Below, piece by piece: positions 1 to 5,415 of a DNA stretch of 8,450 nt (position 1 is its first letter; every line of letters starts with the position of its first letter). The stretch covers positions 1-8,450 of the forward strand of contig JAJYMR010000075.1 of NCBI GenBank assembly GCA_021786815.1, written 5' to 3'. The stretch comes from Deltaproteobacteria bacterium (GTDB lineage Bacteria; Desulfobacterota; Binatia; Binatales; Binataceae). The notes below the pieces were generated by a model, which was not told the DNA's origin, did no database searches, and was given only the letters and a program-made list of their open reading frames with translations. The position numbers were made by a program, and so were the translations under genes.

Positions 1-33
1 GGAAGAAATGCGTCGAGGGTCACCGTTCGCCCC

Positions 34-66
34 AAAAAAAAGCGGCGCGAACCATTCGCGCCGCTT
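34..66 (-). terminator. Intrinsic terminator downstream of the 56-codon gene
   Basis: Read on the minus strand, a perfect 12-bp stem (AAGCGGCGCGAA pairing with TTCGCGCCGCTT, positions 40-51 and 55-66) closes a 3-base loop. It runs straight into a tract of eight T (the A run at 34-41 on the plus strand). It begins 23 bases after the stop codon of the small gene at 89-259. The T tract lies only on the minus side, so the terminator serves minus-strand transcription. Confidence 0.9.
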
Positions 67-88
67 CACTTCGACGGTCGGTCTTCGG

Positions 89-259
89 CTAAAACAAGAG
101 CGCTATTCTCAGAGCCACGACAGCCGCGACCCCGAGAAGGGTCATCATGGCTCCGTAAGCGTTGTCGAGCAGTCGTTCCCTCCTGCGGCGCGCTGTCTCC
201 CGCTCTTCGGCTCCATCAAAATAAGGTGCTCTTTCAGCTCTTTGTACGGCGACATTCAT
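89..259 (-). CDS. Small single-pass membrane protein, 56 residues, unknown function
   Basis: I do not recognise this protein. The ORF starts with ATG at 259, preceded 5 bases upstream by GGAGGATT, a near-ideal ribosome-binding site. It ends with TAG at 89-91, just before a strong intrinsic terminator. The product has a charged N-terminal half with an arginine cluster (TARRRRERLL, residues 22-31). A hydrophobic stretch at about residues 34-56 (AYGAMMTLLGVAAVVALR, then IALLF at the end) looks like one transmembrane helix. The arginines just before the helix suggest a cytoplasmic N-terminus by the positive-inside rule (inference). Strong initiation signal, membrane helix and terminator together make it a real gene despite its length. 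A second gene of the same build lies upstream at 423-599. Confidence 0.68.
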   Translation of the reverse strand: MNVAVQRAERAPYFDGAEERETARRRRERLLDNAYGAMMTLLGVAAVVALRIALLF

Positions 260-422
260 CGTTCAATCCTCCAGCGGCTCCAGCTTCCCTGCCATTCCAA
301 CCGGCCGGTAATGCCGGGCAATCAACCAATACCAATCAACCCACTCTCATCGCGGCGTCACTGCCGCTTAAGTTCCAACCCCCGGCACCGGTGAATCACG
401 GCAACCATATACGGCCGACCGG
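260..422 (-). other. Intergenic stretch between the two small genes
   Basis: No complete gene is visible. The minus strand is open without a normal start codon for about 26 codons, ending in a TGA that lies within the ribosome-binding site of the downstream small gene; the encoded tail includes LIARHYRPVGMAGKLEPLED. It could be the tail of a short leader or overlapping peptide, but it lacks an upstream ATG/GTG and is interrupted by stops, so I do not call it a gene. A short direct repeat lies at 319-341. Confidence 0.4.
319..341. repeat. 9-bp direct repeat, period 14
   Basis: CAATCAACC occurs at 319-327 and again at 333-341, separated by five bases. On the minus strand this reads GGTTGATTG twice. 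It lies 60-80 bases upstream of the 56-codon gene start, so it could be a protein-binding pair. No regulator is visible nearby and chance is possible. Confidence 0.4.
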
Positions 423-599
423 TCACACCAGTGAAAGGAGCGAGCTCACGATGTAAAACAGCGTAATCACACCAACCGCCAGTCCGGGCAGCTCACCGAG
501 AAGGACGTTCTGCGCCTGATGCACAGAGTCGGTGGGGCCCGCAGTGGCCGGGTTCCAGCTGATTTCCGTAATTGGCGCGGTCTGAGTCGTCGTGTTCAT
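423..599 (-). CDS. Small single-pass membrane protein, 58 residues, unknown function
   Basis: I do not recognise this protein. ATG at 599-597 is preceded by AGGAGGATT with six bases of spacing, and the ORF ends in TGA at 423-425. The N-terminal ~30 residues are polar and rich in Thr, Pro and Ala (MNTTTQTAPITEISW then NPATAG). Residues ~37-58 are hydrophobic (LPGLAVGVITLFYIVSSL), consistent with one C-terminal membrane helix reaching the end of the chain. It matches the gene at 89-259 in size, orientation, GGAGGATT signal and C-terminal helix, though the sequences are not obviously alike. The two could be co-transcribed, with a 163-base gap, and terminated at 34-66. It might be a small accessory subunit of a membrane complex, but no partner is visible in the window. 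Confidence 0.65.
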   Translation of the reverse strand: MNTTTQTAPITEISWNPATAGPTDSVHQAQNVLLGELPGLAVGVITLFYIVSSLLSLV

Positions 600-700
600 C
601 GGCGGAATCCTCCTGGCCCATGGGGCGTCGTTTAAGGGCTAAAGCAATCACGATGCCACGCAGAATTCTCGCTATTGTCGAATCAACGTCCCCAGTTTTA

Positions 701-715
701 TCCGCAATATGCGGA
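701..715. promoter_or_regulatory. Palindrome, possible operator
   Basis: TCCGCA-ATA-TGCGGA is a perfect inverted repeat with 6-bp arms and a 3-base centre, in the AT-rich part of the divergent intergenic region about 100 bases upstream of the minus-strand gene start. Size and placement suit binding of a dimeric repressor. No T tract follows, so it is not a terminator. The regulator is unknown. Confidence 0.35.
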
Positions 716-791
716 CGATTCCGGGAAAGACCCTTGATACCTAACCATTTTTTTTATTCGCAATTTGCTATGAGATTATTCGGAACGAACA

Positions 792-831
792 GCGAATGCA
801 CTCTGCGAATTGCACTTCGCGAACTGCAGGC
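792..831. repeat. Three tandem imperfect 13-14 bp repeats
   Basis: GCGAATGCACTCT (792-804), GCGAATTGCACTTC (805-818) and GCGAACTGCAGGC (819-831) lie directly head to tail. They share the pattern GCGAA(T/C)..GCA. They end about 70 bases before the start codon at 901. They could be tandem regulator sites or simple slippage duplication. Confidence 0.5.
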
Positions 832-900
832 AATCTCGCAGCTGCGCCGAGACGAGCCCCTCTTTCGGTTTTCAGCGGGATTTGAGAAAGTGTTCCGATC

Positions 901-1671
901 ATGAGCGAGGCTGCCGAGTCGGAGCCGTCAGGTTCACCTGAGAGGAAGACCGGGCCGCTACCCGCGCCTTCGAGCCCGCAACTGTCCGAAACCGCCGTTG
1001 AGCGCGCGGAAGGCCGGGATCTGTTCCTGCGCCTGGCGGAACTCGTGGTTTTCCTGCTCGCTGTGGTGGGTGCGGTCGCGCTGGGCCTCGGCATCAGCGA
1101 CTACTTCACCGAGCACGCGTACATCGGCGCCTACCTGGTCGCGTACGGGGGCTTTCGCATCGCCGATCTTCTCGTGCGCGAGAATTACGGACCGGATCCG
1201 GTTCGCGACGCCCTCGGGCGCAGAATTCTGAATCAGCTTCCGCTCCTGTTGCTGTTCGTTGCCGCACCGTTCGAACGCACCTATCTCTACGGCGGCGAGC
1301 CCGCGTCGTGGCTCGGAGCGCTCGGCGTTCTGCTTGAACTGGCGGGCCTATGGCTTGCGCTGGGGGCGCGGATTCAGCTCGGCTTTTTCTGCTGGGAACG
1401 CACGCCGGAGGGCGGCCAGCGGCGCGTGCTCGTAAAGACCGGCTTCTACCGCTTCATCCGGCATCCGACCTTCACCGGCGTGCTCATTGCGCTGGTTTCA
1501 TGGCCGCTCGTCTACGGGGCCCCGCTGGCATTCATACTCACGCTGGTGGTGGGGATTCTGGCGATGCGCCGGATGATCGCAGCCGAGGAAGCGGAACTGC
1601 TCGCGCGCTTCGGCGACGAATACGAGTTGTATCGGCGGACGACCGACGCCGTGATTCCGAATCTCTGGTAG
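901..1671 (+). CDS. Isoprenylcysteine carboxyl methyltransferase (ICMT)-like integral membrane protein
   Basis: Predicted membrane-embedded, S-adenosylmethionine-dependent methyltransferase of the ICMT/PEMT superfamily, 256 residues. Residues 1-40 are a polar, proline-rich cytoplasmic tail. Hydrophobic segments lie at about 45-65, 74-92, 108-123, 136-157 and 190-222 (a helical hairpin). The C-terminal family signature is clear: GFYRFIRHPTFTGVLI (181-196), whose RHP is the cofactor-binding motif, then EEAELLARFGDEYELYRR (229-246) with the conserved Glu pair and FG.EY..Y. Bacterial members act on varied lipid or small-molecule acceptors, so the substrate cannot be named and protein prenylation should not be assumed. 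The ATG at 901 has only a weak purine-rich site (TGAGAAAG). The stop lies five bases from the convergent rnhA stop. Confidence 0.85.
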   Translation: MSEAAESEPSGSPERKTGPLPAPSSPQLSETAVERAEGRDLFLRLAELVVFLLAVVGAVALGLGISDYFTEHAYIGAYLVAYGGFRIADLLVRENYGPDPVRDALGRRILNQLPLLLLFVAAPFERTYLYGGEPASWLGALGVLLELAGLWLALGARIQLGFFCWERTPEGGQRRVLVKTGFYRFIRHPTFTGVLIALVSWPLVYGAPLAFILTLVVGILAMRRMIAAEEAELLARFGDEYELYRRTTDAVIPNLW

Positions 1672-1686
1672 GCGCGTCAACGCGCC
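1671..1686. terminator. Small hairpin spanning two convergent stop codons
   Basis: GGCGCG-TCAA-CGCGCC forms a perfect 6-bp all-G/C stem with a tetraloop. Its first base is the last base of the TAG of the plus-strand gene, and its loop contains the TGA of rnhA on the other strand. No T tract follows on either side, so classical intrinsic termination is not shown. It may still act as a bidirectional 3'-end stabiliser or weak terminator, there being no other room. Confidence 0.4.
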
Positions 1687-2321
1687 GCGCGCCTCTTCTG
1701 ACGGGCCTTCAATTGACAGGCAACCAGCGAGCAGTGGGTCTCGCCGGTCTTGCCGGCCACGAACGCGCGACCGCATCCCGCGCATTTCCGGATCGTTTCG
1801 CCTTCGCCGAGCATAGTCTCTATCTGCTGAGCAAGACGCGTCTCCTCGGGCGTGGCTTCGACGGCCGGCGGCTTCGAGGGCGCCGCGCCGGCGGGCGGCT
1901 CTTTGCCCTGCGCTCCAGCACGCGCGAGTTCGTCGGCGCGCTCGTTCCAATGGTTTCCGGCGTGACCGGGAACCCACTCGAACCTGACCTTGCGATGCGC
2001 GACCTCGCGGTCGAGCTGCTCCCAGAGGTCGCGGTTCACGTTGCGCTTCCAGCCGAGCGTCATCGTCTTGATGACGTATTCGCTATCGCTTCTGAGCGTA
2101 ACCTCGGCGCCCGGCTCCAGCGCTCGGAGCGCCTCGATCGCGGCGGTTATCTCCATCCGGTTGTTGGTCGTATTGGGAACCGGACCGACACTCAGTTCCT
2201 GATGCTCGGAGGGCGGCTCCACGATCACCACGCCCCATCCGCCCGGCCCGGGATTTCCGAGACAGGCGCCGTCGGCATAGACGAGATATCTCTTGGCGGT
2301 TTTGGTTCTGCCGGGATCCAT
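1677..2321 (-). CDS. rnhA: Ribonuclease HI with C-terminal four-cysteine extension
   Basis: Degrades the RNA strand of RNA-DNA hybrids (R-loops, primers) in the cytoplasm. The RNase H fold covers residues ~10-137. Visible motifs are YADGACLGNPGPGGWG (catalytic D17), NNRMEITAAIEAL (E57), RSDSEYV (D79) and WVPGHAGNHWNERADELA (H120, D130), completing the DEDD active site. Typical bacterial RNase HI ends near here (about 155 residues). This one continues through a Pro/Ala-rich linker (139-160) and a short charged helix into residues 178-214 with C180-x2-C183 and C197-x4-C202, a plausible zinc-binding module, followed by a basic tail (KARQKRRAAR). The extra module may bind nucleic acid or protein (inference). 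The start lies two bases after the glgA stop, so it is probably translationally coupled as last gene of the operon. No Shine-Dalgarno is evident. Confidence 0.95.
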   Translation of the reverse strand: MDPGRTKTAKRYLVYADGACLGNPGPGGWGVVIVEPPSEHQELSVGPVPNTTNNRMEITAAIEALRALEPGAEVTLRSDSEYVIKTMTLGWKRNVNRDLWEQLDREVAHRKVRFEWVPGHAGNHWNERADELARAGAQGKEPPAGAAPSKPPAVEATPEETRLAQQIETMLGEGETIRKCAGCGRAFVAGKTGETHCSLVACQLKARQKRRAAR

Positions 2322-2323
2322 CG

Positions 2324-3778
2324 CTAGTCAAGATTGCGCTCGCGGCGCAGACTTTGAAACCATCCTAGGTAGCTCCGCGCGGCGCGATTCCACGAAAAAT
2401 CGCAGGCGAAGCAATTCGCCATGAGCCGACGCCATTTCGACGACGATTTGAAGGTCGCCGTCATCCGCCTGAGCGCACCTATAAGCTCCTCGACCCGGTA
2501 TTGCTCGAAAACGAAGCCGTTGCCGCTGCCGGATTCGGGGTCGAATTCCGAAACCGTGTCGCGAAGCCCGCCCGTCGCTCTCACCACCGGCGCGGTTCCG
2601 TACTTGGCGGCGTACATCTGGGTGAGACCGCACGGCTCGAACCGCGACGGCATCAGGAAGGCGTCGCATCCGGCCTGTATCCGATGCGCCATGCGATTGT
2701 CGAACTCGGCAACCAGCCGAAGCTTGCCGGGATAGCGGCGCTCGGCCTCGCGGAAGAATTCTTCGAGCTTCGGGTCGCCGCTGGCGAGCATCACGAGCTG
2801 CAAATCGAGCTCCATCACTTTGTCGAGCGCCTCGTGCAGCAGGTCGAACCCTTTCTGCGACGTCATCCGCGATACCATCCCGACCAGCGGCACGCCCTCG
2901 CCGTGCGGCAGGCTCACCGCCTCGCGCAGATCGCGGGCGCACGCGCGCTTGCCTTCGGGACGTTCGGGCCTATAGCGCTCGGCGATCATCGAATCGGTCG
3001 CCGGGTTCCATTCCGAGTAATCCGCCCCGTTCAGAATCCCGAGGAAATGGGCGCCCTTGTGCGCAAGCACGCCCTCCAGGCCGAAGCCGAGCTCGGCCGC
3101 CGTGACTTCGCGCGCGTAGGTGGGACTGACCGTCGAGGCGCCGTCGCAGAGCACCACCGCGCCTTTCATCAGGTTGACCCGTCCGAAGAACTCGAGACCC
3201 TCGATTCCGAAGTACGACCGGTCGATTCCGAGCAGCGGAAAATCGTCGGCATCCATCAGGCCCTGGAACGCGAGGTTGTGAATCGTGAAGACGGAGATCG
3301 TGCGCGCGAAACGCTCGCGAAAACGCGCGTCCGCGCGCATCACGATTGGCGCAACCGACGCGTGCCAGTCGTGCGCATGAACGACATCCGGCACGACCAG
3401 GTCGGCCGCGATCTCGGCCGCGGCGCGGCCAAAGAAGATGTAGCGGCGAAAGTTGTCCGGATAGTCCTTGCCGCGCTCGCCGTAAATCTCCGCGCGCTCG
3501 AAGAAACCGGGATGCGAAACCAGGTACATCGGCACGCCGCCGGGGCCGTCGGCGCGAAGCACGGAGTAGCGCTCCAGTGCGTCGCCAAGCTCCACCTCGA
3601 GGCCCTGGACCACGCTTCGAGCGCCGACGCTGGCCAGGATGCCGCGGTAGGCGGGAAGTATCAGCACAGGTTCGGCGCCGGCTCTTTTGAGCGCGGGCGG
3701 CAGCGCGCCCATCACGTCGGCGAGTCCGCCGACCTTGGCCCACGGGGAGATTTCCGCCGCAATTATCGCAACTTTCAT
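2324..3778 (-). CDS. glgA: Glycogen (starch) synthase, GT5 family
   Basis: Transfers glucose from ADP-glucose (or UDP-glucose) to the non-reducing end of alpha-1,4-glucan; cytoplasmic, glycogen synthesis. It has 484 residues, the usual length for bacterial GlgA, in two Rossmann domains. The N-terminus MKVAIIAAEISPWAKVGGLADV carries the KxGGL nucleotide-sugar motif (K15-L19). Further motifs are HAHDWH (134-139), TIHNLAFQG (165-173), the family's N-G-x-D region (NGADYSEWNP, 250-259), SRMTSQKG (303-310, family Arg and Lys), and SRFEPCGLTQMYA...GTAPVVRATGGLRDTV (378-409, with the catalytic-site Glu381). I chose ATG 3778 because it gives the canonical family N-terminus. A TTG at 3802 would add eight residues without better support; neither has a clear Shine-Dalgarno. 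It follows galT by 134 bases and abuts rnhA. Nucleotide-sugar preference cannot be told from sequence alone. Confidence 0.96.
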   Translation of the reverse strand: MKVAIIAAEISPWAKVGGLADVMGALPPALKRAGAEPVLILPAYRGILASVGARSVVQGLEVELGDALERYSVLRADGPGGVPMYLVSHPGFFERAEIYGERGKDYPDNFRRYIFFGRAAAEIAADLVVPDVVHAHDWHASVAPIVMRADARFRERFARTISVFTIHNLAFQGLMDADDFPLLGIDRSYFGIEGLEFFGRVNLMKGAVVLCDGASTVSPTYAREVTAAELGFGLEGVLAHKGAHFLGILNGADYSEWNPATDSMIAERYRPERPEGKRACARDLREAVSLPHGEGVPLVGMVSRMTSQKGFDLLHEALDKVMELDLQLVMLASGDPKLEEFFREAERRYPGKLRLVAEFDNRMAHRIQAGCDAFLMPSRFEPCGLTQMYAAKYGTAPVVRATGGLRDTVSEFDPESGSGNGFVFEQYRVEELIGALRRMTATFKSSSKWRRLMANCFACDFSWNRAARSYLGWFQSLRRERNLD

Positions 3779-3834
3779 CGTGAAGACCGACCGATTCCGC
3801 AAGAGCTATCGACGCAGGTATGCCACAGGCACGC

Positions 3835-3882
3835 AAAAAACGCTCATGGATACTGGATGCCGCGGGTTTCCCGTGCGCATCC
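3835..3882 (-). promoter_or_regulatory. Hairpin plus T run in the galT-glgA gap, possible attenuator
   Basis: On the minus strand the 134-base gap between galT and glgA contains GGATGC-(GCA)-CGGG-AAA-CCCG-(CG)-GCATCC (3882-3855). This is a ten-pair stem with one internal loop and an AAA apical loop. Fourteen bases later comes a run of six T (3840-3835). The separation is too long for a standard intrinsic terminator. It could partly attenuate transcription, process the message, or set unequal galT and glgA expression. Confidence 0.35.
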
Positions 3883-3912
3883 CCAAGCAAAGCCCCCTCC
3901 GGTCGCGCGCGC

Positions 3913-4944
3913 TCAGATCGCCTGCATCAAATCCGCCGACTGTACCCCCTCGACAGCCGCCCTTAGCTGCTCGGCCGAATTCTCAGGCGGGACGGGATTG
4001 ATATAGAAGCCGGTTCCGACTTCGAAGCCCGCCACCTTGGTTAGAGCCGGGGTGATTTCGAGATGCCAGTGGTAGTGCTTGTTGGGCGCTTCCCTGAGCG
4101 GAGCTGAATGGACGATGTAGTTGAACGGCGGATCGTTGAGTGCGTTCTTGAGCGCGCCGAGCGTGGCCTTGAGCGTGTGCGCCAGATGATGATAGTCGGC
4201 CGCCTCGGAGTACTCGAAGTGCGAGGAGTGTTCCTTCGGGATAATCAGGATTTCGTAGGGGAAGCGCGCGGCGAACGGGCAGGTCGCGATATAGCGGTCG
4301 TTCTCGAAGATCACGCGGCGGCGATCCTCGCTCTCCTGCGCCACGATATCGCAGAAGATGCATCGCTCCTTGAGCGTGAAGTATCCGCTCGCACCACGCA
4401 GTTCCTGCTGCACGCTGAGGGGCAGGATGGGCAACGCGATAAGCTGAGAATGAGGATGCTCGAGGCTCGCGCCCGCTTCGGCGCCGTGGTTCTTGAAGAT
4501 AATCACGTAGCGGAAGCGCTCGTCCTTGCCGAGGTCCAGAACCCGATCGCGATATGCCCAGAGCACCTCTTCGATCTCGGCCGGTTCCATGTCGGCCATG
4601 CATCGGTCGTGCTCGGGCGTTTCGATCACCACCTCATGCGCGCCGATTCCGTTCATCAGGTCGTAAAGACCCGCACCCCGCTTGCCTAGAGGACCTTCGA
4701 TTCTAAGCGCCGGAAACTTGTTGGGCACGCCTCGCACCCGCCATCCGGGCTGGTTCGGCGACGAACCGTGATCCCTGTAGGCGAGCACTTCCGGCGGAGT
4801 GTCAGCCTCCCGGCCGCCGCAGAAAACGCAAGGCCCACCCTTGCGCGACTCGCGCTCCTTGGCGAAGTCCGAGGGGCGCTTGGCTCGGTCGGTGGCCATG
4901 ATCACCCACCGTCCGACCACCGGATCCTTCCTCAATTCAGGCAT
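3913..4944 (-). CDS. galT: Galactose-1-phosphate uridylyltransferase
   Basis: HIT-superfamily nucleotidyltransferase of the Leloir pathway: exchanges UMP between UDP-glucose and galactose-1-phosphate through a uridylyl-histidine intermediate. It has 343 residues, the normal length. The N-terminus MPELRKDPVVGRWVIMATDR is typical of the family. C39-x2-C42 (PCVFCGG) gives the zinc-site cysteines, with H-rich HYHWHLEI (290-297) near the end. The active site LEHPHSQLIA (161-170) has H163-P164-H165, with H165 the expected nucleophile and Q167 next to it. A second CxxC (CIFCDI, 195-200) is also present. ATG 4944 has GGGGGA ten bases upstream. It is first in a minus-strand set with glgA and rnhA, suggesting that sugar nucleotides or glucose-1-phosphate feed glycogen. 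Some GalT-like proteins near glgA may use other sugar phosphates, so the galactose role is family inference. Confidence 0.95.
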   Translation of the reverse strand: MPELRKDPVVGRWVIMATDRAKRPSDFAKERESRKGGPCVFCGGREADTPPEVLAYRDHGSSPNQPGWRVRGVPNKFPALRIEGPLGKRGAGLYDLMNGIGAHEVVIETPEHDRCMADMEPAEIEEVLWAYRDRVLDLGKDERFRYVIIFKNHGAEAGASLEHPHSQLIALPILPLSVQQELRGASGYFTLKERCIFCDIVAQESEDRRRVIFENDRYIATCPFAARFPYEILIIPKEHSSHFEYSEAADYHHLAHTLKATLGALKNALNDPPFNYIVHSAPLREAPNKHYHWHLEITPALTKVAGFEVGTGFYINPVPPENSAEQLRAAVEGVQSADLMQAI

Positions 4945-5034
4945 ATTTAAATTGTCCCCCGCAGGACTGCTTGATCCAACTACACATCTACGCCGCGTGG
5001 CTCAACGAAGCGAGACGAGCGGGAAGCGCTGATT

Positions 5035-5071
5035 TTGGGGATAAATGCGCACAAGGTTGGGGAAAAGTGCA
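5035..5071. repeat. Imperfect direct repeat upstream of galT, period 22
   Basis: TTGGGGATAAATGCGCA (5035-5051) and TTGGGGAAAAGTGCA (5057-5071) share an identical TTGGGGA and a GC-containing tail. They start 22 bases apart, about two helical turns, and so would face the same side of the DNA. They are ~90-130 bases upstream of the galT start. A regulator-binding pair is plausible. TGGGGATAA is one base from the DnaA-box core TGTGGATAA, but there is no other sign of an origin. Confidence 0.35.
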
Positions 5072-5135
5072 AAATTCCGCGCTACATCGCTTAGGTTATT
5101 ACGCGCTTGGAGGGTTGAGGATTTCTTTCGCGTTT

Positions 5136-5152
5136 TCGCGCCTGCGGCGCGA
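5136..5152. repeat. Short G/C hairpin
   Basis: TCGCGCC-TGC-GGCGCGA is a perfect 7-bp inverted repeat with a 3-base loop. On the minus strand it is followed by AAAACG, with no T tract. On the plus strand it is followed by GTCC. It is not a standard terminator in either direction; it may be a structured leader element or chance in G/C-rich DNA. Confidence 0.35.
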
Positions 5153-5241
5153 GTCCGGCGAACCGCTCGTCCGTGACACCTCCACGCGCTCTGTCAATGT
5201 GGCAGCATGGATGGCGACCGCGTTTGGGGCTTCGCGGTGAT

Positions 5242-5274
5242 GTTGATTCTTACACTTGGTTGATCCTTACCTTG
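5242..5274. repeat. Tandem 17/16-bp direct repeat upstream of the RM cassette
   Basis: GTTGATTCTTACACTTG (5242-5258) is followed immediately by GTTGATCCTTACCTTG (5259-5274). The two units differ by one substitution (T/C) and one missing base. This is by far the clearest duplication in the intergenic region and lies about 140 bases upstream of the methyltransferase start. It could be a double operator for the RM genes or a trace left at a recombination junction. No controller (C) protein gene is visible. Confidence 0.6.
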
Positions 5275-5380
5275 CTGTGAGATCGGCAGCGCCGGGGCTG
5301 CGACGGATGTTTTGGGCGGACTCGGACCTGTTGAAAACTCCGTGCAGACATGGCGGACTTTTAGCATTAGAACGTGGTAC

Positions 5381-5405
5381 TAGAATGAGCTTAGTCTGTC
5401 GGAGG
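5381..5405 (+). promoter_or_regulatory. Possible -10 box and ribosome-binding site for the methyltransferase
   Basis: TACTAGAAT (5378-5386) contains TAGAAT, one base from the -10 consensus. No good -35 lies 16-18 bases upstream, so the promoter is tentative. GGAGG at 5401-5405 is a strong Shine-Dalgarno ten bases before GTG 5416 and decides the start chosen for the methyltransferase. If the -10 is right, the 5' leader is only about 20-25 bases. Confidence 0.4.
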
Positions 5406-5415
5406 TCTTTCGGAA

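Larger units (their letters stand above)
600..900. other. Divergent regulatory region without a gene
   Basis: About 300 bases between the divergently transcribed small gene (start 599, minus) and the membrane methyltransferase gene (start 901, plus). The middle part (about 650-790) is AT-richer than the flanking genes and has an 8-T run at 748-755. I see no convincing ORF. It holds a 15-bp palindrome (701-715) and three tandem imperfect repeats (792-831), listed separately. Promoters for both directions are expected here, but I could not pick a convincing -35/-10 pair. Confidence 0.55.
4945..5415. other. Divergent intergenic region without a convincing gene
   Basis: 471 bases separate the galT start (minus) from the methyltransferase start (plus). 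A plus-strand frame is open from 4971 to 5240, but it has no ribosome-binding site, no recognisable motif and odd composition, so I do not call it. I see no tRNA and no minus-strand continuation of the truncated gene that ends at 7460. The region contains small repeats at 5035-5071, 5136-5152 and 5242-5274. It should hold promoters for both the galT operon and the restriction-modification genes. Confidence 0.6.

Noticed and set aside
8..394. Plus-strand open frame of 128 codons
   Set aside because: Antisense to the small gene at 89-259 and across a clear terminator; low-complexity, no family resemblance and no ribosome-binding site.
748..755. Run of eight T as an intrinsic terminator
   Set aside because: No adequate stem immediately upstream; the palindrome at 701-715 is more than 30 bases away.
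572..904. Plus-strand open frame of 110 codons before the ICMT-like gene
   Set aside because: Covers the AT-rich region with palindrome and repeats, is antisense at its start to the small gene 423-599, and shows no recognisable protein features.
1350..2327. Plus-strand frame of 325 codons across the ICMT-like gene and opposite rnhA
   Set aside because: Different frame of the first gene and antisense of the second; Arg-rich, no motifs.
2501..4006. Long plus-strand frame of 501 codons opposite glgA and galT
   Set aside because: Antisense shadow typical of high-GC genes; glgA and galT motifs on the other strand are unambiguous.
5035..5080. DnaA-box-like motifs suggesting a replication origin
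   Set aside because: Only one near match (TGGGGATAA), no cluster of boxes, no AT-rich unwinding element and no dnaA, dnaN or rep gene nearby.
4971..5240. Plus-strand frame of 89 codons between galT and the methyltransferase
   Set aside because: No ribosome-binding site, no conserved-looking motif, overlaps the probable galT control region; more likely non-coding.
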